Of a stretch of 64,000 bases of DNA, positions 18,220 to 27,673 are shown in pieces. The position numbers were made by a program, and so were the translations under genes. The stretch comes from Desulfopila sp. IMCC35008 (GTDB lineage Bacteria; Desulfobacterota; Desulfobulbia; Desulfobulbales; Desulfocapsaceae). The DNA is taken from NCBI RefSeq assembly GCF_010646885.2, contig NZ_CP050700.1:2878501-2942500 (forward strand), read 5' to 3'. How positions within the stretch are numbered: the stretch's first letter is position 1; each line of letters begins with the position of its first letter. Below the pieces are notes generated by a model. It ran no database searches, had not been told where the DNA came from, and saw nothing but the letters and a program-made list of their open reading frames with translations.

Positions 18220-21200
18220 ATGTTAGAGAAGGCTTATCAAGTGATATCTCATTACTTGACGATTTACCTTGCGGGAACTCTGATACTTCTTTTCGGAATA
18301 AGTTGCGATCTTGCTTTTGCAGAAGTCTCCATAAAAGAGAACGTCACAATTCTGCTGCCCCGGTCGCACCAATTTCAATATGCTGGATATTATGCCGCAA
18401 TTGATAAAGGCTTTTATGCAGAAGAAGGACTCACCGTTACCCTTACAGGGAATGCTCCTTCATCAGAACGGTACGAGCCTGTATTAAGAGGGCGCGCCCA
18501 ATATGGAGTGGGTGATGCAGGACTTTTGATGCTGCGTGCCGAAGGCCACCCTGTTGTCTTACTGGCCCAGATTTTCCAGCATACACCGAATGTTCTAATC
18601 ACCAAAAAATCCAGCAACATTTTCAGCCCTTACGAATTGCTGGATAGAAGCATTGTGCTGCCTGAAAACTCTCGCAGTAATTCGGCTCTTGCAGTCCGGG
18701 CAATGCTTCTTGAGACACTCGGTAGTATGGAGCGTATAAATGTTGTGCCAAGGGTGTATCGCGATACTACTCTGTCATTCGACCATGCGGATGCTGTGAC
18801 CGGCTCTCTCACCAGAGACCAATTTCTGCTGAAACAGCAAGGAATTGCAATCAGAATTGTTGATCCCCGAGACTACGGTATCGATTTTTACGGTGATAAT
18901 TTTTATACAACCGAGAAAGAAATCCTGATGCACCCCGAACGTGTGGAAAAGGTTCGGCGCGCCACCATTAAGGGCTGGGAGTACGCCCTGAAAAACAAAG
19001 AAGCAGTCATTGATTTAATTTTGAAGCGCTATAACTCGGGGATCAGCCGGGAACAACTGCGTTTTGAGGCAGAAATAGCCGACCAGATGATTTTACCCGA
19101 CCTGGTGGATATCGGGAAATTTGATACCAGGCGATTTGCACGAATGGCCGAAATTTTATACCAGACAGGTCTGAGCCGATCCCCCGATATTTCAGAGGGA
19201 TTTTTTTTCAACCAAAAGCCTGATTCCCATGTCCGACTGACTCCCGAAGAAAAAGATTGGCTGAATGCCCATCCCGATATCAGGTTTGTCTATTCGAATG
19301 ATTACCAACCCACACTGATTGCTCATGAAGATGGCAGTGTAACTGGCAGCATGAAGGACATACTCGACCTTCTGAATGAGAAACTGGGAACCGATTTCGG
19401 CATTGTCGTCACTGACCTGGACTCCGGTCGTCAAATGGTCCAGGAAAGGGCTGTCAGCGGTTGGCTTGCCACGAGCCATGCAGCGGCAAAACGATTAGGC
19501 CTCATTGCCACAGACTCACCCATAAGGACATATTTGACTATTTTCGGTCGCTCAGGTGGGCCTTCTGAGATCAAGCGTATCGAAAATTTACAGGGATATA
19601 GATTAGCAATTGTGGGCCCAATGACCACTTTTGCTGAGCTGGTGGAGCCGTATGAAGATCGCATCGCCGTTACACGGGTCAAAACGGTATTCGATGGTCT
19701 GAAAATGCTTTTTGAAGGCAAAGTCGATTTCTTTTTCGGCCTGTCACAACATACCTATGTCATTAACGCCAACCAATTTACCGGCTTGCGCCCTGTTTTG
19801 GTCATGGCGGACCGCCCGATAAACGCCGTTATGGGTGTTCGCAGTGATTGGCCACAGTTGGTCGCCATTATAAACAAGGGCCTGGCAGCCATTTCCAGTG
19901 CTGAACGCAACGCCATTTATGCCAAATGGAATGGGGGCCCAAACGTTACTTCCCCACAGGTGGCCCTTTCCGCCGAAGAACGGGGTTGGCTGAAGAAGCA
20001 TCCCAGGATCATTCTGGGCACGAATGCAGCCTGGACACCGCTTGTGATGGTTGACGAGAATGGCAGCGTTCAAGGTATTGATGCCGAATTTATTTCACTC
20101 CTTAATCAAAAGCTTGGAACCAACATCATTTTGAAAGCAGGAAAGTGGACTGACTTGGTGGACCAGGCCAAGGCCCGCCGGATCGATGGTTTGGCCTCAT
20201 CCGCATCGGTAAAAGAGCGCCGCGAACACTTTCTCTTCAGCAATACATATGCCCCCCTTTTCAAATATATATATACACGCGCAGACCAAGACTTCGGTAT
20301 TCAACATTTGCAGGATCTCATTGGCCGGAGAGTGGCTGTCCAAAAGGGAAATATTTTCGAGAAAAAAATTCTTGGAAATATTTCAAATGTGAAAGTTATT
20401 CAGACAAAAGATCATAATGATGCAGTAGACAAGTTAATCCGTGGTGAAGTTGACGCCATGCTGGCCGGCCCAAGTGTATATTACAACTCGCTGGCCAATA
20501 AGATTGCCGCAATCAAGATCCAGCATGTGGTTCATGAGCGTCCTCTTCGGCTGGTCTATTCCATCCGCAAAGATTGGCCCGAGTTGGTGGGGATTCTGAA
20601 TAAGGGGTTGAAAGCGATAACCGAGGCGGAAAAATTACAAATCTTTCAAAAGTACGCAGAGAACATTCCCTGGAAAGACGTACCCTTTATTGGATTCACA
20701 GAAGAGGAAACCGAATGGATTAAAAAAAATCAAACGATGAGAGTGGGTATAACCGACATGCCACCGTTTATGTTTAGTGGGAATGACAGAAGAACAGTCG
20801 GGATAACTATTGATATTCTCGATTTGATTGCCCAGCGCACGGGACTTCATTTTCGCTATGACGATTACTTCAACTTGTGGGATGAGAGCCTTGAAATAAT
20901 AGAGAATCCTATAGAACCGGACTTGATTCAACGAACAGGAATCTCGGTGGGATTCGATGATGTCATGCTCAATTCATCGGGATATATGCGGAGCCCTCAA
21001 GTCGTTTTCACAGACCAGAGCGAGCAACCTGTTTTAGACATCAGGGATTTGTCCGGTAAAACCGTCAGTGTAAAACATGGTTCCCACCTGCATCGATTGT
21101 TCTCGCGCGAGTATCCCCAACTCAAACTTCTCGTTTTTGAATCGGATTTGGAGGCCTTGAAGTCAGTTCATTTGGGTAGAGCAACGGCCTACGTCGGCGC

Positions 21201-22650
21201 TCTTACCATGGCGTCCAAAATGATATCTCAAAAGGGATGGACCAATCTTAAGGTAGCAGGTCCGTCGGGACTGGCTGATCTATGGTACTTTTTCGGTATC
21301 CGCGAAGACTTGCCTGAACTTCGTAGTATCATAGAAAAAGGATTGGGCAGCATTTCTGACCAAGAGCGCTTAGCGATTCAAAACAAATACGTGACCATGC
21401 GATATGAGCACGGTATTTCTTCTCGTGAGATGATCATTTGGATGGCAGGCGTTGGAGGATTGGCCGGTGGAGTGATCCTGCTGGTCCTCTTTTGGAACAG
21501 GAGCCTCACCGAACGCGTTCGTAAACGTACCGCAGACCTCGGTGTATCGCATGAAAAGCTGCAAAAGAGCGAGCAACTGGCGCGTCTGCTCCTGAATGCT
21601 CCTTCGGATCTAATCCTGCTCATCGATGAGGACGGAATAATCCTGGATCTCAATACAGCCAAAGCGAAAGTCCTCGGAAGCACAAAACGGGAACTGATCA
21701 ACACCTGTATCTTCGACTATTTTACGGATGAGCTCAAAGCAGCAAGAAAAGGATTCTTGCAAGAAGTAATCCGTACCTGGAAACCGCTCTGTTTTACTGA
21801 TAAGAGAGTCCCGGAAACTATTTATGAAAGCACCATCTATCCGATAGAGTCGTCAGCCGGGGAAAAGCGTAAGCTTGTTCTCTTCTCCCGAGACATAACT
21901 GAACGTGAAAGGGCGAGAAAAGAAAGGATGGCGCTTCAGAATGAGCTTGCCCATATTAATCGGCTCATGACTATTAATGAGTTGTCTTCCTCTCTGGCCC
22001 ACGAAATCAACCAGCCATTGGGGGCTATCCTGAATAACGTCACCTCCGTTCAAATTTTGCATTCAGAGTTGCCAGAGCACAGTGGAAAAATTCAAGACAT
22101 CCTGGAAAGGATTGCCGGGGATGCTTATCGAGCCGGACAGATTATACGCAGAATTCGCGGTGTTGTGAAAAAAGAGGAAAGCAAAAATGAACTGCTGGAT
22201 GTCAATGAACTACTGGATGATACTCTAGAGTTATTTCGCAACACCTTAAATCTGGATAGCATCGTTCTTCGTATAGAAAAATATCAGAACATTCCGCAGG
22301 TGATCGGGGACCGCATTCGTCTTCAGCAGGTTGTCATGAATCTTATAAGCAATGCCTTAGATGCCATGCGAGACAGCGATCCAAAGATTCTGACAGTCCA
22401 ATCATCCTTGCAGCTACCTGAATGGGTTGCCATAAGCATCGGTGATTCAGGTTCCGGTATCCCTGACGACCTGAAAGATAAAGTGTTCTCCCCCTTTTTC
22501 ACCACCAAAAATAGTGGTTTGGGGGTAGGGCTTCGTATCTGCCGGTCCATCATTGAGGAGCATGGCGGACGGATATGGATAGATGTAAATCCGGAAGGTG
22601 GAACGATCTTTCGATTTACTTTAGAAACGAACCGGGTGGATATTGAATGA
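18220..22650 (+). CDS. Giant sensor histidine kinase with four periplasmic-binding-protein-like modules
   Basis: Membrane kinase of about 1476 residues; the frame opens at 18178 (1490 residues) but the ATG at 18220 starts a proper signal segment. In 1490-residue numbering: signal to about 48; an NMT1/THI5-SsuA-like module at about 50-340 (QFQYAGYYAAIDKGFYAEEG); then three SBP_bac_3-type modules at about 353-585, 598-825 and 840-1075, each opening with a similar line (EEKDWLNAHPDIRFVYSND, EERGWLKKHPRIILGTNA, EETEWIKKNQTMRVGITD). One membrane helix lies at about 1087-1105, a PAS domain at about 1130-1245, then a HisKA box with phospho-accepting His 1275 (SSLAHEINQP) and an ATPase domain (NLISNALDA, GDSGSGIP, GLGVGLRICRSI). 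The kinase part resembles FixL/TtrS. It overlaps the FixJ-type gene by ATGA, its obvious partner. Confidence 0.92.
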   Translation: MLEKAYQVISHYLTIYLAGTLILLFGISCDLAFAEVSIKENVTILLPRSHQFQYAGYYAAIDKGFYAEEGLTVTLTGNAPSSERYEPVLRGRAQYGVGDAGLLMLRAEGHPVVLLAQIFQHTPNVLITKKSSNIFSPYELLDRSIVLPENSRSNSALAVRAMLLETLGSMERINVVPRVYRDTTLSFDHADAVTGSLTRDQFLLKQQGIAIRIVDPRDYGIDFYGDNFYTTEKEILMHPERVEKVRRATIKGWEYALKNKEAVIDLILKRYNSGISREQLRFEAEIADQMILPDLVDIGKFDTRRFARMAEILYQTGLSRSPDISEGFFFNQKPDSHVRLTPEEKDWLNAHPDIRFVYSNDYQPTLIAHEDGSVTGSMKDILDLLNEKLGTDFGIVVTDLDSGRQMVQERAVSGWLATSHAAAKRLGLIATDSPIRTYLTIFGRSGGPSEIKRIENLQGYRLAIVGPMTTFAELVEPYEDRIAVTRVKTVFDGLKMLFEGKVDFFFGLSQHTYVINANQFTGLRPVLVMADRPINAVMGVRSDWPQLVAIINKGLAAISSAERNAIYAKWNGGPNVTSPQVALSAEERGWLKKHPRIILGTNAAWTPLVMVDENGSVQGIDAEFISLLNQKLGTNIILKAGKWTDLVDQAKARRIDGLASSASVKERREHFLFSNTYAPLFKYIYTRADQDFGIQHLQDLIGRRVAVQKGNIFEKKILGNISNVKVIQTKDHNDAVDKLIRGEVDAMLAGPSVYYNSLANKIAAIKIQHVVHERPLRLVYSIRKDWPELVGILNKGLKAITEAEKLQIFQKYAENIPWKDVPFIGFTEEETEWIKKNQTMRVGITDMPPFMFSGNDRRTVGITIDILDLIAQRTGLHFRYDDYFNLWDESLEIIENPIEPDLIQRTGISVGFDDVMLNSSGYMRSPQVVFTDQSEQPVLDIRDLSGKTVSVKHGSHLHRLFSREYPQLKLLVFESDLEALKSVHLGRATAYVGALTMASKMISQKGWTNLKVAGPSGLADLWYFFGIREDLPELRSIIEKGLGSISDQERLAIQNKYVTMRYEHGISSREMIIWMAGVGGLAGGVILLVLFWNRSLTERVRKRTADLGVSHEKLQKSEQLARLLLNAPSDLILLIDEDGIILDLNTAKAKVLGSTKRELINTCIFDYFTDELKAARKGFLQEVIRTWKPLCFTDKRVPETIYESTIYPIESSAGEKRKLVLFSRDITERERARKERMALQNELAHINRLMTINELSSSLAHEINQPLGAILNNVTSVQILHSELPEHSGKIQDILERIAGDAYRAGQIIRRIRGVVKKEESKNELLDVNELLDDTLELFRNTLNLDSIVLRIEKYQNIPQVIGDRIRLQQVVMNLISNALDAMRDSDPKILTVQSSLQLPEWVAISIGDSGSGIPDDLKDKVFSPFFTTKNSGLGVGLRICRSIIEEHGGRIWIDVNPEGGTIFRFTLETNRVDIE

Positions 22651-23270
22651 GTACTTCCAAAGCAAAAGTCTATATTGTCGAAGATGATGCATCTTTTAGT
22701 GACAGCATGGAGACCTTGCTCAGCATCTCCGGATTTGAAGTCGAGACATTTGCCTGCGGCTTTACGTTTTTGACGGATGCCGAAATCAGCTACCCCGGGT
22801 GCCTGCTGCTGGATGTTAAGCTTCCTGATATTGACGGTCTTCATCTTCAGCAGTGCCTGAGAAATAAAGGGTCTATCCTTCCCATCGTTTTCATGACCGG
22901 CCATGGCAGCATTCCCATGGGGGTTAAGGCTATAAAAAAAGGAGCCATCGATTTTTTAGCCAAACCTTTTAAACCAGAAGAACTGTTGCAAGCCGTTGAC
23001 GAAGCCATTGAGCGCAATTGTGCTGACATGCACCAACTAAGAGAAAAAGATCAGATTAACGAATTGATCAAAACCTTGACTCCAAGGGAAAAGGAGGTCT
23101 TGACTTGGGTAATTACCGGCCAGCTCAACAAGCAGATTGCTTATGAGTTGGGAACAAAAGAGAAAACAATCAGGGTTCACAGGAGCCGAATGATGCAAAA
23201 GCTCAAGGCATCATCTGTGGCAGAGCTTGTGCGACTGGCACAAAAAGCAGGTATTTCGCCAGCGGTCTGA
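22647..23270 (+). CDS. FixJ/TtrR-type response regulator (REC + LuxR HTH)
   Basis: 207-residue DNA-binding response regulator, partner of the upstream kinase (ATGA overlap). The receiver has acidic EDD near the start, the phospho-acceptor aspartate in LLLDVKLPDIDG, the switch threonine in FMTGHGSIPMGV and the lysine in FLAKPFKPEEL. A LuxR-type helix-turn-helix closes the protein (LTPREKEVLTWVITGQLNKQ then KTIRVHRSRMMQKL). FixJ-type receivers typically dimerise on phosphorylation and activate transcription; targets here are likely the amidohydrolase and CoA genes, but no binding site is proven. Confidence 0.92.
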   Translation: MSTSKAKVYIVEDDASFSDSMETLLSISGFEVETFACGFTFLTDAEISYPGCLLLDVKLPDIDGLHLQQCLRNKGSILPIVFMTGHGSIPMGVKAIKKGAIDFLAKPFKPEELLQAVDEAIERNCADMHQLREKDQINELIKTLTPREKEVLTWVITGQLNKQIAYELGTKEKTIRVHRSRMMQKLKASSVAELVRLAQKAGISPAV

Positions 23271-23409
23271 TTATTTATCTTATCCTGCCATATTCAACCC
23301 CAATGAAAGACCATAACCTTCATTTTCAGCAAACCTCAGAGTGCCGTTGCATAGCGTTTCATTAGAAATACGCTGAACTGATAGTGCACAAGGTCCCTTC
23401 CTGACAGGT

Positions 23410-23427
23410 ATTGGACAATTGTCCAAT
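23410..23427. promoter_or_regulatory. 18-bp perfect palindrome upstream of the receiver-only regulator
   Basis: ATTGGACAATTGTCCAAT reads the same on both strands and sits 94 bases before the GTG start at 23522, in a 250-base gap between two regulator genes. This is the size and symmetry of a dimeric regulator's operator (TetR- or LuxR-like). The binding protein is not known. Confidence 0.45.
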
Positions 23428-23521
23428 TTACATATCCGCATTGGCGTATCTATAATTGCAAGGTAGATCCCAAGTATTGTCATGCTGCCTCACCGTTTTT
23501 CAATAGAAGAAGGGCCCTGGC

Positions 23522-23893
23522 GTGAAAAAGAAAACAATACCGATATTTATTGTCGATGATGACCAGTCTTTTGGCAGTTCACTACAGTTCATGTTGAGCT
23601 GCAGAGGTATGAGGGTTGACTGGTTCGAGTCCGCCCATGCTTTCCTTGATTCGGTTCCATCTGGCCAGAAAGGCATTGCTATTGTGGATATCCAAATGTC
23701 TTTATTCGACGGTTTCTCATTGCTGGATCAAATGAAGGTGCTGGGCTATACCATGCCGGTGATTCTGACCACGGGAACAACTGGGCCGGATACAAGAGAT
23801 ATGGCCATTGCACATGGAGCATTGGGGTTCCTGCAAAAGCCATTTCTCGAAGGGTCGCTCATGGCAATTATCGAATCACTGGAAAGGCGTTAA
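23522..23893 (+). CDS. Receiver-only response regulator
   Basis: 123-residue stand-alone receiver domain starting at GTG. It keeps the acidic pocket (IVDDDQSFG), the phospho-acceptor aspartate (IAIVDIQMSLFDG), the switch threonine (ILTTGTTG) and the conserved lysine (GFLQKPF). There is no output domain, so it probably acts by protein contact or as a phosphate sink for the large kinase upstream. A purine-rich AGAAGAAGGG is upstream. The sequence is closest to FixJ-type receivers, suggesting it arose by duplication of the receiver half of the neighbouring regulator. Confidence 0.85.
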   Translation: MKKKTIPIFIVDDDQSFGSSLQFMLSCRGMRVDWFESAHAFLDSVPSGQKGIAIVDIQMSLFDGFSLLDQMKVLGYTMPVILTTGTTGPDTRDMAIAHGALGFLQKPFLEGSLMAIIESLERR

Positions 23894-24034
23894 TAGCACC
23901 ACTTTAGTACAAAATCTGATGGGGTTGTGCTGTTTTGCCAAAGATATACCGGACATTACGAACTCAGTGTTTTTAACGTAGATATAAAAACATAAAACAA
24001 GATGATCTGGGCCGAAAAAATGGAGGTGGATAGT

Positions 24035-25504
24035 ATGAAAAAATTGGTTGCCACGTTAGGTCTTTTCTCAATCGTATTGGGATTTTCCCTGACCGCTGCG
24101 GCTGTTGACATTCCATCAGAGGTAACGTTGATAAAAAATGTCAATATTTTTGACGGCAAGAGTGAGAAGCGCTTGATGGGCTACGACGTACTCGTGGTCA
24201 AAAATCTGATTCATAAAATCGATAAAAACATCGAACTGGCAAGCACTTACGAAATTGATTTAAAAACAGGCGGCTATAAAGAAATGTCCGTTGGGGTCCT
24301 CACTGATCTTCCTCGACATGGAAACCGGGTTGTAACGGTGTACGAACCTGAAGAAATGATCAAGAAAGAAGTCAAGGTCAATATTATCGATGGAAAAGGG
24401 CGTACTTTGATCCCCGGACTCATCGATGTCCACTGGCACATGAACTACGCTGCTGTACCTGCGAGCATTTTACTGACTGGTGATATGAGTGAAATGGCTA
24501 TCATCGGTTTTCTAGAAGCAGAAGAGACCTTACTGCGAGGTTTTACTACGGTAAGAGATATGGGGGGGAATCCGTTTGCTATTAAAAAACTGACAGATAG
24601 CGGGGCACATCCTGGTCCCAGGATATTCCCATCAGGCCCGCCCATCAGCCAGACATCAGGTCACTTCGACTATAGCATGAAAAATGACCATCCGCAGAAT
24701 ATGACCGATCCGATCAGCTACTGGGAACGAAACTCGGTGATCATGACCGCAGATGGGGTGCCGGAAGTCATTCTCCGTGTGCGTGAAAATCTCCGTATGG
24801 GTGCTACGCAGATAAAAATTGCTGCAGGCGGCGGTGTGGCGTCTTCCTATGATGACCTGGACGTTCAGGAATTTATCTTCGAGGAAATTAAAGCGGCTGT
24901 CGATGTGGCTGAAACCTGGAACACCTATGTTGCTGCTCACATATTCACCGATGAAGCTATTCAAACCGCCATTAAAGCAGGAGTGAAATCCATTGAACAC
25001 GGTAACCTGGTGAGCGATGAAACATTGAAAATGATGAAAGAGAAGGATGTCTGGTTAAGTGCTCAGCCTATTTTTGATGATGGAGACTATGCGGAATTTG
25101 AAAACGCATACAGTAATGAGAAATTCAAACGAGTGACCAAAGGAACGGATTATGTCTATAAAAAAGCCAAGGAAATCGGAGTAAAAATGGCTTTTGGAAC
25201 CGATCTGGCATTTGATCCTGCTGCCCCTGCAAAGCAAGGAAAGATGTTAACGAAACTAGGGAACTACTTTACTCCTTACGAAGCGCTGAAAATGGCTACC
25301 TCCACGAACGCTGAATTACTGAAATTATGCGGGCCGCGGAACCCATATCGCGATGGAGAACTGGGAGTTATCAAGGAGGGCGCCTATGCCGATATGGTCC
25401 TAGTCGATGGAAATCCGTTGGAGGAATTGGATTTAGTTGCCGACCCTGAAACGAATTTCGTTTTGATCATGAAGGACGGCAAAATTTATAAAAACACCCT
25501 GTAA
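24035..25504 (+). CDS. Secreted metal-dependent amidohydrolase (copy 1)
   Basis: 489-residue amidohydrolase-superfamily enzyme (HutI/prolidase-like, COG1228 type) with a signal peptide ending AAA near residue 23, so exported. The metal site is complete: HxH at residues 133 and 135 (GLIDVHWHMNY), a lysine at 261 that could be the carboxylated bridging residue (QIKIAAGGG), histidines at about 302 (AAHIFTDE) and 322 (SIEHGNL) and aspartate 390 (FGTDLAFDP). The closing GAYADMVLVDGNPLE is the usual C-terminal beta-sandwich signature. ATG 24035 follows GGAGGTGG at correct spacing; the frame opens at 24002 without such a site. Family members hydrolyse cyclic amides, peptides with proline, or urethane-like bonds; the substrate here is not known. 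A close paralogue is at 35775. Confidence 0.88.
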   Translation: MKKLVATLGLFSIVLGFSLTAAAVDIPSEVTLIKNVNIFDGKSEKRLMGYDVLVVKNLIHKIDKNIELASTYEIDLKTGGYKEMSVGVLTDLPRHGNRVVTVYEPEEMIKKEVKVNIIDGKGRTLIPGLIDVHWHMNYAAVPASILLTGDMSEMAIIGFLEAEETLLRGFTTVRDMGGNPFAIKKLTDSGAHPGPRIFPSGPPISQTSGHFDYSMKNDHPQNMTDPISYWERNSVIMTADGVPEVILRVRENLRMGATQIKIAAGGGVASSYDDLDVQEFIFEEIKAAVDVAETWNTYVAAHIFTDEAIQTAIKAGVKSIEHGNLVSDETLKMMKEKDVWLSAQPIFDDGDYAEFENAYSNEKFKRVTKGTDYVYKKAKEIGVKMAFGTDLAFDPAAPAKQGKMLTKLGNYFTPYEALKMATSTNAELLKLCGPRNPYRDGELGVIKEGAYADMVLVDGNPLEELDLVADPETNFVLIMKDGKIYKNTL

Positions 25505-25599
25505 TCTAAAAATTTTAACCATTTGGCTGTGAAAGCGAGTATCTGCCTCTTCCCGACAGTGCTCGTACATGAGACTAGAAAGGATAAAAGTGTAATTCT

Positions 25600-25690
25600 G
25601 TTCATCAAATGAACGTATTTAAGGTGTCAGTGAGAATCTGGCCAAGAGCGTCAATGTGCTGGTTGACGGTAGCCTGATTAATAAAATGTT
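25600..25690 (+). pseudogene. Amidohydrolase N-terminal fragment
   Basis: Translating with one small shift gives FIK-NVF-GVSENLAKSVNV then LVDGSLINKM, which lines up with the start of the intact copies (TLIKNVNIFDGKSEKRLMGY then DVLVVKNLIHKI). The signal peptide and everything after about 30 residues are missing. It sits between amidohydrolase copy 1 and the first CoA gene. It also contains the perfect hairpin GTTCAT-CAA-ATGAAC at 25600-25614. Confidence 0.6.
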
Positions 25691-25761
25691 AAATAGTTTT
25701 AGAAAGTTACCAGCCATGCAGATAGCCGCACGTGTCCCTTAATGCATAAAAAAAGGAGATA

Positions 25762-26982
25762 ATGAAAATGACGAAAATTCTCGAAGGAATCAAGGTAATT
25801 GAGGTCGCCTCTATGGCAGCAGCTCCTTCTGCAACCGTGATCCTTGCCGATCTTGGTGCGGAGGTCATCAAAATCGAGCCGCCGAGCGGGGATCTATGGC
25901 GCTATGGTAATAAGGTCCAGGGTATGCCGCCTAGTGACATCCCCTACACCACCTACATCCAGAACCGCACCAAGAAGTCCGTGGCGCTGAACCTGAAGGC
26001 GCCGGAAGCACAGGAAGCACTGCACAAGCTGGCAGCTGGCGCGGATGTCTTCCTGACGAACTCGCCGCGCAAGGTGCAGAAGGCGTGCGCGCACACCTAC
26101 GACGAGATCAAGGCTATCAAATCAGATATCGTATACGCCTGGGTCAACGGCTTCGGAATGAAGGGACCGGACACCGACGCGCCGGGCTTTGACATGACTG
26201 CGTGGTACTCCCGGACCGGCATGATGGAAGAACTTCGGCCCAAGGGCGGCGATCCGGTACCACTGCCGGTGGGCGGCGGTGATCTGAATACCGCCATCGC
26301 CCTTTTCAGCGCAGTCATGACGGGCCTGTTTCACAAGCAGCGAACGGGCAAAGGCTCGTTCGTGGCGACGTCGCTGATGAACTGCGGCATCTGGGCGAAT
26401 TCGAGCATGATGCAGGCGGCGCTCGTCGGTGCCCCGCCGATGCAGAAGTTCCATCGCACTGAATGGCCCAACCCGGTCAACGGGGGCGTCTACAAGACCA
26501 AAGACGATCGATATATTCAGATCGTTGAACTCAACCCCAAGAACTTCGCCAACCTGTGCGACGCCTTCGGCGCCAGCGAAGCGAAGGACGACCCCCGCTT
26601 CACGACGCCCCAGGCGCGCGACCAGAACGCCGCGGAGCTCTTTGCGGCGATGGACAAGATTATCGGAGCGCACGACCTCGCGACCGTGAAGGCCCGGCTG
26701 AAGGAGTTCGGGGTGAACTTCAGTCCCGTTCAAAGCACCACAGAGTGCACCACGGACGAGCACATGATCGCCAACGGCTGCTTCCCGGAAGTTGAAGGAA
26801 CGGACGGAATCAGGACAATCGACAGCCCGATCTACGTCGAGGGTGAAGGCCTCGAAAAGGTCAAGCCGCAGAACCCACCCAAGGTCGGAGAGCACACCAT
26901 GAGCGTGCTGAATGAGCTGGGCTACAGTGAAGGCGATATCAAGAAGATGGCAGAGGCTCACGCCGTAGGCTTGCCTCGGTAG
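25762..26982 (+). CDS. CaiB/BaiF-type (family III) CoA-transferase
   Basis: 406-residue cytoplasmic enzyme that moves CoA between carboxylic acids. The N-terminal Rossmann segment (LEGIKVIEVASMAAAPSATV, then LADLGAEVIKIE) and the catalytic aspartate in PGFDMTAWYSRTG (residue 144) are the family signature; GKGSFVATSLMNCGIWANS and the closing LNELGYSEGDI helix also fit. ATG 25762 follows AGGAGA. It is the first gene of a same-strand cluster and has a visibly higher GC content and codon bias than the amidohydrolase before it. With the nearby ligase and crotonases it recalls the carnitine (caiBCD) logic, though the actual acid is unknown. Confidence 0.88.
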   Translation: MKMTKILEGIKVIEVASMAAAPSATVILADLGAEVIKIEPPSGDLWRYGNKVQGMPPSDIPYTTYIQNRTKKSVALNLKAPEAQEALHKLAAGADVFLTNSPRKVQKACAHTYDEIKAIKSDIVYAWVNGFGMKGPDTDAPGFDMTAWYSRTGMMEELRPKGGDPVPLPVGGGDLNTAIALFSAVMTGLFHKQRTGKGSFVATSLMNCGIWANSSMMQAALVGAPPMQKFHRTEWPNPVNGGVYKTKDDRYIQIVELNPKNFANLCDAFGASEAKDDPRFTTPQARDQNAAELFAAMDKIIGAHDLATVKARLKEFGVNFSPVQSTTECTTDEHMIANGCFPEVEGTDGIRTIDSPIYVEGEGLEKVKPQNPPKVGEHTMSVLNELGYSEGDIKKMAEAHAVGLPR

Positions 26983-27098
26983 GCGCCAGCGATTGAACCC
27001 GGATAAATCGGGCCCCTGAGAGACGGTGTTGCCAGTTCGCACTTTGATCTCAGCGGCCTGAAACGATAGCAGTTACACCTCAAAAGTGAGGGAATGAC

Positions 27099-27560
27099 AT
27101 GACAGAAGAATCAAAGTTTTTCGAGGACTTCGAAATTGGTGAGTCGTTCGTGACCAATGCCAGGACTATTACCGAAATGGATATAGTGACACACGCAATG
27201 CATTCCGGTGACTGGCAACCCCACCACACGAATGAGGAATTTGCCAAAACACAACCGATCAAGCACCGGATTGCACACGGTAATCTGACATTTTGCGTAA
27301 GCACGGGGTTGATCTTCCAGTCTTCATCGGAAAACCCGAACATCATGGCGTATGGCTACAATAAAATCCGCTATCCTGCCCCAGTCTATGCGGGTGATAC
27401 GATCAAGGTCGAAGTCAAAATCACCGACAAACAGGATCACCCCAAGCACAAAACCCATGGTCTGTTGACACAAACAGAGACGACGACCAATCAAAGGGGC
27501 GAAACCGTTGCGTTCGTCGAGCATATTCTCTACGCAACAAAAAGGAATCCATCTGCCTAA
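27099..27560 (+). CDS. MaoC-family (R)-specific enoyl-CoA hydratase, copy A
   Basis: 153-residue hotdog-fold protein expected to hydrate 2-enoyl-CoA. It begins KFFEDFEIGESFVTNARTIT and has the hydratase-2 features: an aspartate and histidine in HSGDWQPHHTN and the IAHG turn ahead of a central helix (RIAHGNLTFCVSTGLIF). The next gene is a tandem paralogue of almost the same length. The two may form a heterodimer or act on different chain types, as MaoC-like subunits in side-chain-degrading pathways do. Ribosome site GTGAGGGAATGAC lies just upstream. Confidence 0.85.
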   Translation: MTEESKFFEDFEIGESFVTNARTITEMDIVTHAMHSGDWQPHHTNEEFAKTQPIKHRIAHGNLTFCVSTGLIFQSSSENPNIMAYGYNKIRYPAPVYAGDTIKVEVKITDKQDHPKHKTHGLLTQTETTTNQRGETVAFVEHILYATKRNPSA

Positions 27561-27673
27561 CCTGTTGATTCTTGAGGGAAGGGATGTTGGTAGCCATCAG
27601 GCTGCAGTGAAAAGCATGAACATAGGCGGCATCCTGGAAACGGGACGCATGCGAGAAAATAAAGGAGAACATA

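Noticed and set aside
26122..27042. 306-codon open frame on the minus strand
   Set aside because: Lies antisense to the CoA-transferase in GC-rich DNA; its translation has the arginine, histidine and valine-rich look of a shadow frame and no family motif.
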